Below, one piece after another: positions 45,885-57,985 of a stretch of 64,000 bases of DNA (the first letter of the stretch is position 1; every line of letters begins with the position of its first letter). Origin of the DNA: Sphaerolaimus hirsutus. Its lineage: Eukaryota > Nematoda > Chromadorea > Monhysterida > Sphaerolaimidae. The notes under the pieces were generated by a model. The model was not told the origin of the DNA. It did not search any database and saw only the letters and a list, made by a program, of their open reading frames with translations. The stretch is taken from the NCBI GenBank assembly GCA_964036195.1, contig OZ038459.1, positions 23,061,206 to 23,125,205 on the forward strand, given 5' to 3'. Both the position numbers and the translations under genes were made by a program.

Positions 45885-48800
45885 ATGTTATCGAAAGCGG
45901 CGCTTCGCTTGGGCGTGGCCAGCCGGCTGGCGCCAAAGGTTTGCGCCATTTTTTGGCGCTGGCGCCATTTTTTATCTGTCATTTTTCCTCACAACGATAA
46001 ATATTAGTGACTTTTTCAGGCGTCCACAAGTAGGGGATATACTACGGCGACTTACGGGGGAGATTATCAGGTTATAGATCACGCTTTCGATGCTGTTGTC
46101 GTGGGCGCTGGTTAGTTTTTTATTGGTTTGAGTTGAGGGCAGGGGTCTCCGGGATTTTCACTAGGGTTCAAACGGGACCACTTTTTCGGACCGGAACCCT
46201 GACCGGGACCAAAAATTTTCTTATGTCGGGACCGGGACTGGGGAGTCGGGACCGGGACCGCCCCAGTCCCGACTTTTTGCCGAACCATGTACCGGGACCG
46301 CGGTCCCGTTTGAACCCTAATTTTCACCCCAGGGGGTTGGAAAGACAGATAAAATTTTTTGAGGTGGAGTTAGGTATTTTCCAAGGTATTTCTGGCAGTA
46401 AGGGGGTAAAATCGTTAAAAATTAGAATACAAACACAAGCTAGTAGTTTTGAAGGTGAAAATTGGGAAAAAGTCACCAAAATCGCCCAGGTTGAGCAAAA
46501 ATTCTCAATATCTCTCCTGATAACTAGATACCTGGTCGATTTGGGGAAGTTTACCCCACACCCCCATTGAAGATCCGTGATATCAAAGCGTTAATTTTTC
46601 AATATTTTTAAAATCTCCATTTTTCTCTCCAGGTGGAGCGGGTCTCCGCGCAGCTATGGGTCTCGTTGAAAAGGGTTTCAACACTGCCGTAATTTCAAAG
46701 TTGTTTCCCACAAGATCGCACACTGTCGCTGCCCAGGGGGGCGTTAATGCGGCATTGGGAAATATGGAACCTGATGATTGGAAGTGGCACTTTTATGATA
46801 CTGTCAAGGGTGGGTATTTTTTTTTTTTGGGGGGGGGGTTGGTTTGCCAAGTGATCGGAAAACTGATATGTGACAAGTAAATTTGTTGCGGAAAATAATT
46901 GCTACTTACCTAGGTGTACTTGTTACTTTGCGTACTATTTTCTTAACTGACTTTACTTAACACTTTTTCTGTCACTTGTCCACTGATGGAATTTACACTT
47001 TGAGTTTATTTTTCGCAGTCGCTTTCATTTAAGCGCTTTATCCTTGAAGCAAAATCCGTCGAATATTGTCGAATATTTATTTAGTAAAGTCTCGAAAAGT
47101 CGAAAAGATCAGAACCGACAATTCTCACCACTTTAATAACGTAATCTTCCATCAATATTCACACTTTATCCACTCACAAACCACATATTTACGTTTCATC
47201 GAAAATCTATCCCAGGTTCCGATTGGCTGGGTGACCAAAATGCCATTCAATACATGACGCGCGAGGCGCCCAGGGCCATCATCGAGCTGGAGAACTACGG
47301 CATGCCCTTCAGGTCGGCTTGCATGTGCCATGTTTCAATTCATCGGCATTCTTTTTGCGATCTTTTTTGATAATGTGCCAAAAATTCGATTGGGATTATT
47401 GATTTGGATACGGTTTGTACTTTGCATTACATACAAATTTGTAATATTTTCACAATATTTTAGGCTCTGCTTAGGCTTAGGTCTGAGTGTTTTGGTGACG
47501 CGCTCATTCTCTGGAAGGAGGTACAAGTAGGGTTGGCCGATGTTTTTTTTAAACGTTTTTTTAAAAAAACAACGTTTTTTTTTATTTAAAAAAACATGAC
47601 GTCCGAAATGTTTAAAAAAAACAAACATCGGCCGAAACTTTTAGTACTAAGCACTAGGTATTTTGCAAAATTTTTGCGCGCAAGCGCGCAATGTCACACA
47701 CAAATTGACATTGGTGGTTGTTTTCATTGGTTTTGTGGCATTTTTAGTATCAAAATATCCATTTCTATGTGCTACCATGGGTTAATAAGCCGTCATATGT
47801 TGCTGTAGTATATAATATTGAGGTAATGTGCTTCCATGTACCTCCACAGTGTGTAACTTCACTCCCAAAGTAACAACCTCCTTTTATAACCTTGTTTGAT
47901 CACTATTCCGTGCCAAACTTTACCTGAAGTCACGAACATTCGACATAAAGGCGATATACAAACGATATGTCGACGAAAAATGGATATTTTTGACACAAAT
48001 CACCACTTATAATGCTATCCCATGGCTCCACAGACATTATATGGTCATATATAACATCACAGAGTATTGCCACTGTCTGATATACCTATATATGTTGACA
48101 CAAGGTCATATCTGGGAGCTTTAAAAAAAACGTTTTTTAAAAAAAACATCGAGTTAAAAAAAACGTTTTTTTTTCCAACCCTAGGTACAAGTGTAACTTG
48201 GACCTAAGCCAACTAGTAAACGAACACTGACGAATCGTTTGCCGCATGTGGCCGTTGGGAAGGCACCAGACTTGAAATTGAAAGGGGCAAGGGCGTACGC
48301 AGGGGGGGGGGCGGGGGGGCGGCCGCCCCCCCCCGTTCCCAGGTCGGACAGAAAAATTCGCCAGAAATGGCACTTTTCTGAGGCGAACTGGTAGGCACTT
48401 TAAAAATTTTTTGCGCGCAAGCGCGCAAATCTCCACCCCATTCTTTAATATGTCTTTTCAAGCGTCAAATTGCACTAGAAAAGTGTCCAACAGTGCCAAA
48501 AGCGGACCTAGTACCATATATAGGTATAAATAGATACCTATATGGTAGACGTTGGCGCCAACGCCAACGCCAATACTGCCATGGCGCTGGGGCCTACAAA
48601 TGGCGCCAGCGCCATGGCTCTATTCCTTTACTATAGGACAAAATTTTAGGGGGGGGGCGCCGCCCCCCCCGTTCGCCGGGCTCCGTATACAATCCGCCCC
48701 CCCCGCTCAAAAATCCTGCGTACGTCCCTGGAAAGGGGTGTTGGGGGAACCAGCGGGGGTCTAGTAGGGGCCCCCAAACGCTCCAGATATTTATATTGAA

Positions 48801-51800
48801 ATAAGTATGTCTTTTAGTTATTTCAATTTTAACGACACTTGACATATCTGAATAGATGATATTACATGATGAATTAAACAACCAAACAAAAATATAGAAA
48901 CTGGACCGAATTTTCGCGACTGAGAGCGACATTTCTGTCGCCCCCACTAGGATTGGGCCAGGGGTCTTCAAGATTTTGGCCCTCGCGGGGGCTGGATAGA
49001 TAGCTGAAAATTTTTCTGGGGGGGGGGCTCGCGGGGGCAAAATATATATGCTATTTCAGTGCATAGAAGGCAGAAAATGGAAAAAAATCGCTAAAAACAG
49101 GCTCAAAATGGCCAAAAATAGGTTGAGGGGGTAGTAGCCAAAAATTTTGCCTCGGGATAGATACATAGCTGGCGGATTTGGGTGGGCAAAAGTGATTTTA
49201 AGTCAGAGTTGCGAAAGTGTATTTACACTTACCCGAAATACCCGGGTAAATGGGTATTTATATTTACACTTACACTTACACTTTCATAAAATACCCATAC
49301 ACTTTTTTTACACTTTCCTGAGCAAAATACCCGGGTACAGAAAGTGTATTTTTATTCTTTCAGATGGCCCTGTTTTATGCTTTTGAGAAATATAAAATAG
49401 GGTCATGTACAAAAAATAACTGTACATTGCACACATGCAGTTATGCATTGAATGTAGAAAATACAGCAAATGTACAAACTAGCCTTTGATCTCCTACCTT
49501 TGATCAGTACTCATGGTATTCTACAGTTTCATCATACTTTTGTAAAAAGAACACGATCAATGGAAATTCACCAGCTGGACACAAAGTCAACTGGCTTTTG
49601 CATTGACATTTGCTGCATGTCCATTCTTGCATTTAAACAGTGTGTATCGCATTGCCTAATCAGTAAAATATCAATACTGAAAAAGTGCCATTATTAGGGA
49701 ACTTCATACCACTACAGTATTTGTTACAGTCTGAAATGTTTCATAAAAAGCAGTAAAATGTGAGATAATGCATGAAAATGAGAAATAATTTGATCTAAAG
49801 GTGAAAACAGCTGTGTTTTCTAATGCTCAACAGTGAGAGCTCTTTCTAAAAAATTTTTTTACACTTACACTTTTTTTACACTTTCCTAGGTATTTTTAAA
49901 ATATCTTACACTTTTTGTATCCATACTCAAAATTTGGAAAGTGTATTTACACTTACACTTACACTTTCCAAAAATACCGGTATTTTAACAACTCTGTTTT
50001 AAGCTACCCGATTTAAAAAAATTAATACAAAAAAACACTCTTACCCCCACCGCAGCCGCACAAAAGACGGCAAAATCTACCAGCGCGCCTTCGGGGGTCA
50101 ATCGTACGATTACGGTCGCGGTGGTCAAGCGCACCGGTCCGCCTGCGTGGCCGACCGTACCGGACATTCTATGCTGCACACTTTGTACGGTCGCACTTTG
50201 GCCTTCGATTGCAAATATTTCATCGAATATTTCGCAATGGATCTGCTAATGGAGGGCGGAGTTTGCAAGGGGGTGGTCGCTTTGGATTTGGAAACTGGAC
50301 ATATTCATCGGTTTAGGGCTAAGAGTACCGTTTTGGCCACTGGAGGGTATGGAAGGGCTTATTTTAGGTGCGTGGGGGTATTTGAGGGTGTCGGTGGGGT
50401 AAAAGGCGGAGTTTAATTACTATAATTTAGGGTGAGTGCAACCCGAGGTGTTTTTCATTTCCACACAGTCCGACACCGAGAATATTGAAACTATTTATAT
50501 TATTACGTTTTTTTTGGATCAGTGCCAACTTTCGGTTGCGCATTTCATCCTATGCGCATCAAGGACATCCTGCGCGCTTGAGCATTGGACTGTTTCATTT
50601 GGGAGACTTGCATACCATTAAGTCACTCCAGTTTTACAACTAATAAAAAACAAATCAACCTCCAAAAAAAACTAAACCTTAAAAACCTCCAAAAACCTCC
50701 CAGCTGCACCTCCGCGCACACGTGCACCGGCGACGGGACCGCCATGGTGTCCAGGGCGGGCCTGCCCAACTCCGACATGGAATTCGTGCAATTTCACCCT
50801 ACCGGCATTTACGGCAGCGGGTGTTTGATCACGGAGGGTTCCAGGGGCGAGGGAGGTTTTCTCGTCAATTCGGAGGGTGAGAGGTTCATGGAGAGGTTGG
50901 GTTTGAAGGGTGCTTTTTTAGTTTTGAGGGTTTAGGCTTGGTTTATGGCCGTTCTTTCGGGTTGCGACGGGTGCAAATGTAGCAGATGAAGCAGTCGCTC
51001 AAGTCACTGTTTCTTTTATACATTTTAAGGCGCTTTTGGCATGCTGCCAGCCGTTCCAAAAGTCCAAAATTGCATCTATTATTAGAGGGTACCTCATATT
51101 GCAGCATATACCTTCTATTTTGGGTAATACAGTAGTAATGACACAGGTACGCGCCAGTAGCCAAGGATTTAGCGAGCAGGGACGTTGTGTCGCGCAGCAT
51201 GAGCATCGAAATTCGCGAGGGCCGCGGAGTGGGACCCAAAAATGTTTGTCGCGTTTATTTTGTTGAAGATGGGTAATTGGTCGTCAAATTAAATACTTTG
51301 GTAGAATACATAGCTAGGTGATTTGAGTTTGCTGTTTCAGGGAGAAGTAGCCAAAAATTCCGTTTTGTATAGATAGATACACATGTGCGGAGCGGTTTCT
51401 GATGTAGAAAAAATACCTGAGCGTTTGAAGGATAGGTAACCCCATCCACTATACTCCGCTACTTATTTTCTACCCCAACCCCCCCCCCCCCTTCCACCCC
51501 CCAATTTACCCCCCCCCCCCTCGCAGGACCACATCTACCTACAACTGCACCACTTGCCCGCCGCCCAGCTGCACGCGCGCCTGCCCGGCATCAGCGAGAC
51601 CGCCATGATTTTCGCTGGGGTTGACGTGACCAAAGAACCGGTACCCGTGATACCCACCGTGCACTATAATATGGGGGGTACCCCGACTAATTGGAAGGGG
51701 CAGGTGATTAAGATTGATGAGGATGGAGGCGAGGATAAGGTGGGCTTTCGGGGGGTTTTCTGTGTTGGATTTTGGGATTTTTTTGAGTTTTGTTATGTGC

Positions 51801-54800
51801 GGGCTGGTTTCAAAATTTCAGAAGCTTATGTTTGAGTTTACCGGAGTGAGACGTTTTGGTTCTACGTGTTGTTGATTCCCACCTTGAATAAGAACCCCAC
51901 CCTCCCTGAAAAAAATCCCACCACACCTTTGAAACGAGTCCCACCCCCCACCTAAAATAAAACCCCCACCCCCATAAATAAAACTCCTACCCCCATAAAC
52001 AAAATCCCCACCCCACCTCAAATATAAGCCCCACCCACCTCAGAATACCCCACGCTTACCTCAAATAACCCCCCACCCAGGTAATCCCGGGCCTGTACGC
52101 CGGCGGCGAGGTGGCAGTGCACTCAGTTCACGGAGCCAATCGTTTGGGCGCTAATTCCCTGCTAGATTTGGTCATTTTCGGACGCGCTTGCGCTAATACG
52201 ATCGCTGATATTGAAGAGCCTGGAAAGGGGGGTGCCCACTTTGAAGGCTAACGCGGGGGAGGAGTCTGTGGCTAATTTGGATAAACTTAGACATGCTAAT
52301 GGTGCGTTTGAAGGGGGGTACTGTTGTTGGGGTGGGGGTGGCTTTAGGTTTCATTACTATTTTAAAGTGAGCATATTTTGTGGTCTTGAAAATTCTACAC
52401 AAAAATTTTTTTCCACGGAACGATGATTTTTTTCAAAGTCAAGGTGAATACTTTTCCCAAAACGCGCTTAATTGACGCTAGTTGACATCAACACCAAATG
52501 TCAACTGGTTCCGTTCCCAATTCAAAGCTTGCGTTTGAACGTCGTTCGTCCACTGGTCAGCAAGCTTTGAATCGGGATCGGCACCAGTTGACATTTGGTG
52601 TCGATGTCAACTAGTGTGTGTGGGCCCATTAATGTTTGTCGAAACTTGACAGGTTCCATCCCGACACCGGAAATGCGTCTGGCCATGCAAAATACGATGC
52701 AAGAACATGCGGCTGTATTCAGAGATGGGCCGACTTTGAAGGCTGGCGTCAAGGCAATGCTCGCTCTGTATAAGGATATGGATCAGCTCAAGGTTTTTTT
52801 CGTTTTTTTTTTGGTTGTTGGATTGGATGGATTGTGGGTGGAAAAAACGTTGTTTTTAGACCTCGTTTAAAAAGTTTTTTAATCATATGTTTCTTTTAAA
52901 ATATTTCGAATATGGTTTTGTTTCGACATAAACTTATGTCTACAACGTGTATCTATAGCAGTAGGGATGGAAAAAAGCGCTTGTTTTAACGGCCCCGCTT
53001 TTTTTTTTAAAAAGCGCTCTTTTTTAAAAAAACGCGCTTTTTTCGCTTTTTTTCAAAAAAATGTCAAGACATTTCCTAGAAAGCTCCCAAATATAGTTCT
53101 GAGTCAAAATGTACAGGTATATCATACAGGTGGCAGCACTTGTGATGATATATAGCCATAGAATGGCTGTTGAGCAATGGGATAGCATTATAAGTGGGGT
53201 TTTATGCCAAAAATTTCACTTTTTATGTTGACTTGTGTTGTAAATTGCTATTTAAGTGAAGTTAGGGATGAAATGGTGCTTAAATAAGGTTATAAAGAAG
53301 GCTACTACATTGAGACTGGTGTTTCCCACTGTAGAAGTATGTGGGAGCACATTGGCTGGATATTATATACTACACTAACATATCATCTGCTTATTATTAT
53401 ATGATAGCATGCAGAAATAAAAGCAGTGACACTAAAAATACACAAAACCATGCAAACAACCACCAGTGGTAATGTGTATGTGAAATTGCGCAAATTGAAA
53501 TTTCAAATTGAAATTGAAAATTTTTACAAAATACCTACTGCATAGGTACAAAATTTTTCGCCAGCGCTCTTTTATAAAAAAAAGCGCTGGGACCCTTGCG
53601 CTTTTTTTTTTTAAAAAAGCGGCGTTTTTTAAAAAAAAAAGCGCTTGAAAAAAAGCGCTGGCCATCCCTATATAGCAGTACTAGTAATGAGTAGAAGCAG
53701 GGACGTACGCAGGATTTTTGAGCGGGGGGGGGGGCGGATTGTATACGGAGCCCGGCGAACGGGGGGGGGCGGCGCCCCACCCCCCCCAATTTTGGCCCTA
53801 TAGTAAAGAAATGGAGCCATGGCGCTGGCGCCATTTGTGGGCGCCAACGCCATTTCAGTATTGGCGCAAACGTCTACTATAAAGGTACCTTTATATAGCT
53901 ATATTTCATACTATAATTATGTTGGGTACCTTTCTAATGCTATAATCATTTGGTGGGTATTTGGTCGCTTGCGCAATTTCCCACCACTCAGAAAGCATTT
54001 TCTATAGATCGTTCCCGTATAGGCAAACCGATGTAAATACGCTCAATTTTTTGCCTGTCGCTGTGTAATGTATGTTTTTTACATATAAATACGGCAGTTT
54101 TTGACGATAGCGCCAATGCCAATGGTGCCATGCAGGGGTATCTTGAATTTTGACCCTCCGAGTGGTTGGATAGATAGCAAATCGCTCCTCGGAGAGATAG
54201 ATAGCTGAAAAATTTTCTGGGGGGGGGTTGGGGGGGTTGTGGTGGTTCGATACATAGGCTTTTTCGGGGCATAGAAGTAGGGTTCAAACGAGATTGACTT
54301 TTCGGGATCGGTATCGGGATTCACTTTTCGAGATTTCGGGATCGGGATTGGGGTTTCGGGATCGGGATCGGGATTGGTTTTTTGAGATTTCGGGATCGGG
54401 ATTGGCCGGGATTGGGGTCACGGGATCGGGATCGGGATTGGCCGGGATTGGGGTCACGGGATCGGGATCGGGATTGGGATAGGCATTTTTCCGGGATCGG
54501 GATTGGGTTCTAGGGATAGAGATTTCGGCCATTTTTCTGGCATTCACAGTTGTTCATAAAGGTCTCAAAACACTGTTGGATGCCAGAAAAGTGGCATAAA
54601 ATTGACGCTGGGGGTTTGCATCCACTTTTTTGCATGCAAAAACGCCATTATTTCGCTTTTTATAATTTCCACTAATTTTTCCGGGATCGGGATCCCGGAA
54701 AAATTAGTGGAAATAATCAGGGACGTATCCAGGATTTTTGAGCGGGGGGGGCTGCTTGTTTACGGGGGCCGGCGAACGGGGGGGGCTCAGCCCCCCCCCC

Positions 54801-56868
54801 TAAAATTTGTCCCTATATAGGGACGGAAAGGCGTTTTGGCGCTAGCGCCATACAAAGGCGCCACGCCATGGCGCTATTGGCGTTGGCGCCAGCGCCAGGA
54901 ACCGCTTTGTATGTATGTAAATATGCATACATATACAGCGAAATTTGGAAAAATCTGTTCATTTCCAAGGAAATTGGTTTTCAGGGGCCGATCCGCTGTA
55001 AATACAATGCATGGGCAAGAAATTGCGCGCTTGCGCGCAAAAATTTTTAAGAAACATCGAAAATATATAGGAAAAGTGGCATTTTCCGAGACTTTTTTGG
55101 TCTCACCCCGGGAAGGGGGGGGGGGCAGCCCCCGCCCCCCCCTGGATACGTCTTTGGAAATAATAAAAAGTGAAAAAATGACATTTTTGCATGCAAAAAT
55201 GTGAACACAAACCCCCAGCGTCCATTTTATGCCAATTTTCTGGCATCCAACAGTGTTTTGAGTAGGGTTGGCCGATGTTTTTCTTAAACGTTTTTAAAAA
55301 AAACAACGTTTTTTTTAAAAACATGACGTCCGAAATAAAACATCGGCCGAAATTTTTAGTACTAAGCACTAGGTATTTTGCAAAATTTTTGCGCGCAAGC
55401 GCGCAATTTCACACACAAATTGACATTGGTGGTTGTTTTCATTGGTTTTGTTGCATTTTTAGTATCAAAACATCCATTTCTATGTGCTACCATGGGTGAA
55501 TAAGCCGACATATGTTGCTGTAATATATAATATTGAGGTAATGTGCTTCCATGTACCTCCACAGTGTGTAACTTCAATCCCAAAGTAACAACCTCCTTTT
55601 ATAATCTTGTTTGATCACCATTCCGTGCCAAACTTTACCTGAAGTCACGAACATTCAACTATAAGGCGATATACGAACGATATGTCGACGAAAAATGGAT
55701 ATTTTTGACACAAATCACCACTTATAATGCTATCCCATGGCTCCACAGCCATTATATGGTCATATTTAACATCACAGAGTATTGCCAGTGTCTGATATAC
55801 CTATATATGTTGACACTAGGTCATATCTGGGAGCTTTTAAAAAAAACGTTTTTTTTAATAAAAAAAAACGTTTTTTTTTTAAAAAACCCATCGAGTTAAA
55901 AAAAAACGTTTTTTTCCAACCCTAGTTTTGAGACCTTTATGAACAACTGTGAATGCCAGAACATTGGCCAAAATCTCTATCCCAAGACGCCAATCCCGAT
56001 CCCGAAAAATGCCAATCCCGATCCCGAAAAGTCAATCCCGTTTGAACCCTAGGTGCGAGTGCAGGGTATTAGTATTTTTACGGGAACTTATTTTATGAAT
56101 ATTTACTGTGGAATAATTGTTTGGCTGTGGAAAAATTGTTTGTTTATACTGGATTGAATAACTGTTTGGCTGTGTGAATAGCGTTCCAAAAACCTCGTGT
56201 AGAGAAATTTATACCATTGTTTTAAGGCAACAAAAATTATAAAATTAGCAATTTTTCTCAAAATTTCTGTCCCAAACTGAATGAAAATGTAAAATTTCGC
56301 AGGACCGTCTGGATGAATTAAACTACTCGGAGCCGCTGGAAGGGCAGAAAAAGAAACCGTTCAAAGATCACTGGCGCAAACACACCATGTCTTGGATCGA
56401 TAATGACACTGGAGAGGTATGTGTATTTTTGTGTATTTTTGGGTATTTTTTGGGTATTTTAAATAGGGTTATTGGGTATCGGATGAATCGAGGTGTTTTA
56501 TGTCGGATTTTATCAACCAATTACATATTTGTGTTGGCTTTCATCGAATGTTTCGTTGAATTGCGCGCACAAAAATCTCGATTAATTTACCTATCGTATT
56601 TCTCAATACCGATCTTTCGTTGAAGACAGCAGTTTTGGTCTTTATTTTTCAAAAGTGATTTGATATTTGACAAATTACATTGGTATTTTACAGTGCGCGG
56701 GACTGACTCCCAAAATTCCGCTTTTTCACGCTTTTTATCGCACTTTTTTTTCGCTCAATTTTTTTTTAAAATTCTCTTTTTCAGGTTTCGCTGAAATATC
56801 GGCCAGTTATCGATACGCCGTTGGACAATGAAGTAGAATGGATCCCTCCGAAAGTGCGCACGTATTAA
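45885..56868 (+). CDS. SDHA: Succinate dehydrogenase flavoprotein subunit, mitochondrial; one exon absent and one frameshift
   Basis: Exons: 45885-45938, 46020-46110, 46633-46809, 47216-47312, 50056-50367, 50704-50895, 51147-51243, 51527-51739, 52081-52301, 52653-52792, (expected exon missing), 56303-56416, 56785-56868 (TAA). This is the FAD subunit of complex II, oxidising succinate to fumarate at the inner mitochondrial membrane. Visible: a basic, acid-free leader ([18 protein letters not shown]), the FAD motif VVVGAGGAG, the covalent-flavin His in [12 protein letters not shown] (His78), RGGQAHR, the substrate-loop segment [52 protein letters not shown], and the C-terminal [11 protein letters not shown] and RPVID. 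Exon 9 has one G too many at 52227-52232, which shifts the frame. Between 52792 and 56303 no exon encodes the expected segment of about 48 residues that carries the catalytic SRGAHxRED region. With the extra G ignored, 596 residues remain versus about 645 expected. Either an assembly fault or a damaged gene. Confidence 0.95.
46162..46319. repeat. CGGGAC-array hAT-like element, SDHA intron 2
   Basis: A 158-bp minimal copy with target duplication attttcac (46154-46161 and 46320-46327). Its right arm (gaaccatgtaccgggaccgc...) matches that at 15385-15429. Confidence 0.95.
47528..48183. repeat. TAGGGTTGGCCGATG hAT-like element, SDHA intron 4
   Basis: Target duplication ggtacaag (47520-47527 and 48184-48191). 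Arms of AAACGTTTTTTTAAA type. The centre holds gcgcgcaagcgcgc and a long unique stretch, nearly identical to 55263-55924. Confidence 0.95.
48288..48730. repeat. hAT-like element CAAGGGCGTACGCAGG, SDHA intron 4
   Basis: Target duplication gaaagggg (48280-48287 and 48731-48738). A subfamily with TACGCAGG in place of TATCCAGG, with a GGCGCC/CGCCAA array in the centre. Confidence 0.93.
49204..49996. repeat. CAGAGTTG hAT-like element with TTTACACTTACACTT array, SDHA intron 4
   Basis: Flanks ttttaagt and ttttaagc (one mismatch). Arms of tttacacttacac and 'acccgggtaaa' units at both ends, about 450 bp of unique sequence between. Confidence 0.85.
52227..52232 (+). other. SDHA: Frameshift: G run in SDHA exon 9
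   Basis: Six G residues follow GGAAA here. Five are needed to keep the reading frame from EEPGKG into [24 protein letters not shown]. With six, a stop (GGC TAA) follows within about ten codons. The sequence on both sides is clearly SDHA, so this is one extra base, either a homopolymer error or a real mutation. Confidence 0.85.
52471..52628. repeat. TTGACATC-ended MITE, SDHA intron 9
   Basis: Shares 'gacaccaaatgtcaactggt' arms and the inner 'caaagcttgcgtttgaacgtcg' with 7205-7369. It ends 24 nt before exon 10. Confidence 0.82.
52962..53670. repeat. TAGGGATGG hAT-like element with AAAAAAGCGCTTTTTT array, SDHA intron 10
   Basis: Target duplication tatagcag (52954-52961 and 53671-53678), perfect. 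Arms made of AAAGCGC/GCGCTTT. Confidence 0.95.
53699..54277. repeat. Truncated element pair next to the SDHA exon gap
   Basis: A cagggacgtacgcagg element starts at 53699 but breaks off near 54134. A CAGGGGTATCTTG element starts there and breaks off at 54277 at its 'ggcatagaag' block. Neither right end is found downstream. Confidence 0.75.
54278..56051. repeat. Composite CGGGAT-array element with two nested elements and mismatched flanks
   Basis: Left end tagggttcaaacgagatt at 54278, right end gtttgaaccctA at 56051. Nested inside are a CAGGGACGTATCCAGG element (54718-55156, target duplication gaaataat) and a TAGGGTTGGCCGATG element (55263-55924, target duplication gttttgag). The outer flanks, catagaag and ggtgcgag, do not match, unlike all four intact copies of this family. 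Confidence 0.88.
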
Positions 56869-57308
56869 GAAACGATTTTTCAGCTATTTTAGGTACACTT
56901 CCCGATTTTACGTCGTAACGTTTAGTTTGAAACGTTGTCATACGTTGCTGCTTGGCTTGATTCGGAATTTCTGGGAATTTTTTTATTTTGGCTGAAAAAA
57001 CTGAAAAACAGTGCATTTGGCAGGGTCAATTTTTGATGCACATATTATCCGTCAACTGTAGTTACCGAACACCTAATTCCTGTAAACTAAAATACCATTC
57101 ACAATTCACAATTGATTTATGAGTTTACCGAGTTTTTAGTTTACTTGCAGCAGACTAGTGTGTGCAGCGCCATCGGGGGTTAATAAATTTGCAGTAATAA
57201 CCCCCTGGGTTTATTTCGAAGAAATACGGTATCCCACTCGATGGTTTTTCGTTTTTCACTGCCCAGTAAAATTCAGTAACAGGTCAAGCGCATGTCTAGG
57301 ATGTAATT

Positions 57309-57677
57309 TTGTTGGCGATTTCAGATACAAAAATTTGTGCAATTTGCTTTACATCAGAAAAGAACGTGCTTATTACGGAGTACAGTTTTCACAATTTTAT
57401 TAGTGTTTTTTTTACCGTGTTTTTCTGCATAAAATTTTTTCTTGGGATTATGTTGTTAGTATTTTTCCGTTGTTTTTGTGATATCATGGCGAATTGTCCC
57501 GCAACTTTTTGGGAAATTTCAAGTGACAAATTCCGACAAGTTTCATATTATTGGCAAACTATCATGTTAAAATCAACAGATAAAGTTTTGGATACCTCGG
57601 AATTTGAAACTATCTGTAATTTGTCGCTTATCAATTTATCATTGGGTGGGGGGTTTGGCCATGGTTTTTTGATGTGA
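57309..57677 (+). other. Open frame downstream of SDHA, probably chance
   Basis: A 122-codon frame, rich in Phe, Ile, Cys and Leu, in AT-rich DNA between SDHA and the carbonic anhydrase. No recognisable domain and no codon bias. Listed only because it is the longest uninterrupted frame of this intergenic stretch outside repeats. Confidence 0.12.
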
Positions 57678-57985
57678 GAGGGATCACGAAATGGGTGAAA
57701 GGTTCAGACTGAACTGAATCAAACAGTGCTGATAAATTTAATAATTCTATTTATTTAATAGTCTATTTATCCCCGAATTTAGGCATATTAGCTTAAAAAT
57801 CTCGTGTTTTTAGGGTTCTATCTACTCTTAAATAGATTATACATAAATGTTGGAACATTGCCCCATGGAATTGTGTTTAGTCAGAATTTCGTGATCGAAA
57901 AATGAACGTAAACCAACTTTCAACAACTAGATATTAACTGCAGTGCAACAGTGTGTAAAATATAGTTGGCGACATGACTTGTGTC

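Noticed and set aside
56387..56623. Plus-strand frame continuing past SDHA exon 11
   Set aside because: It reads through the GTATGT donor at 56417 into the intron. The downstream exon at 56785 restores the conserved SDHA C terminus.
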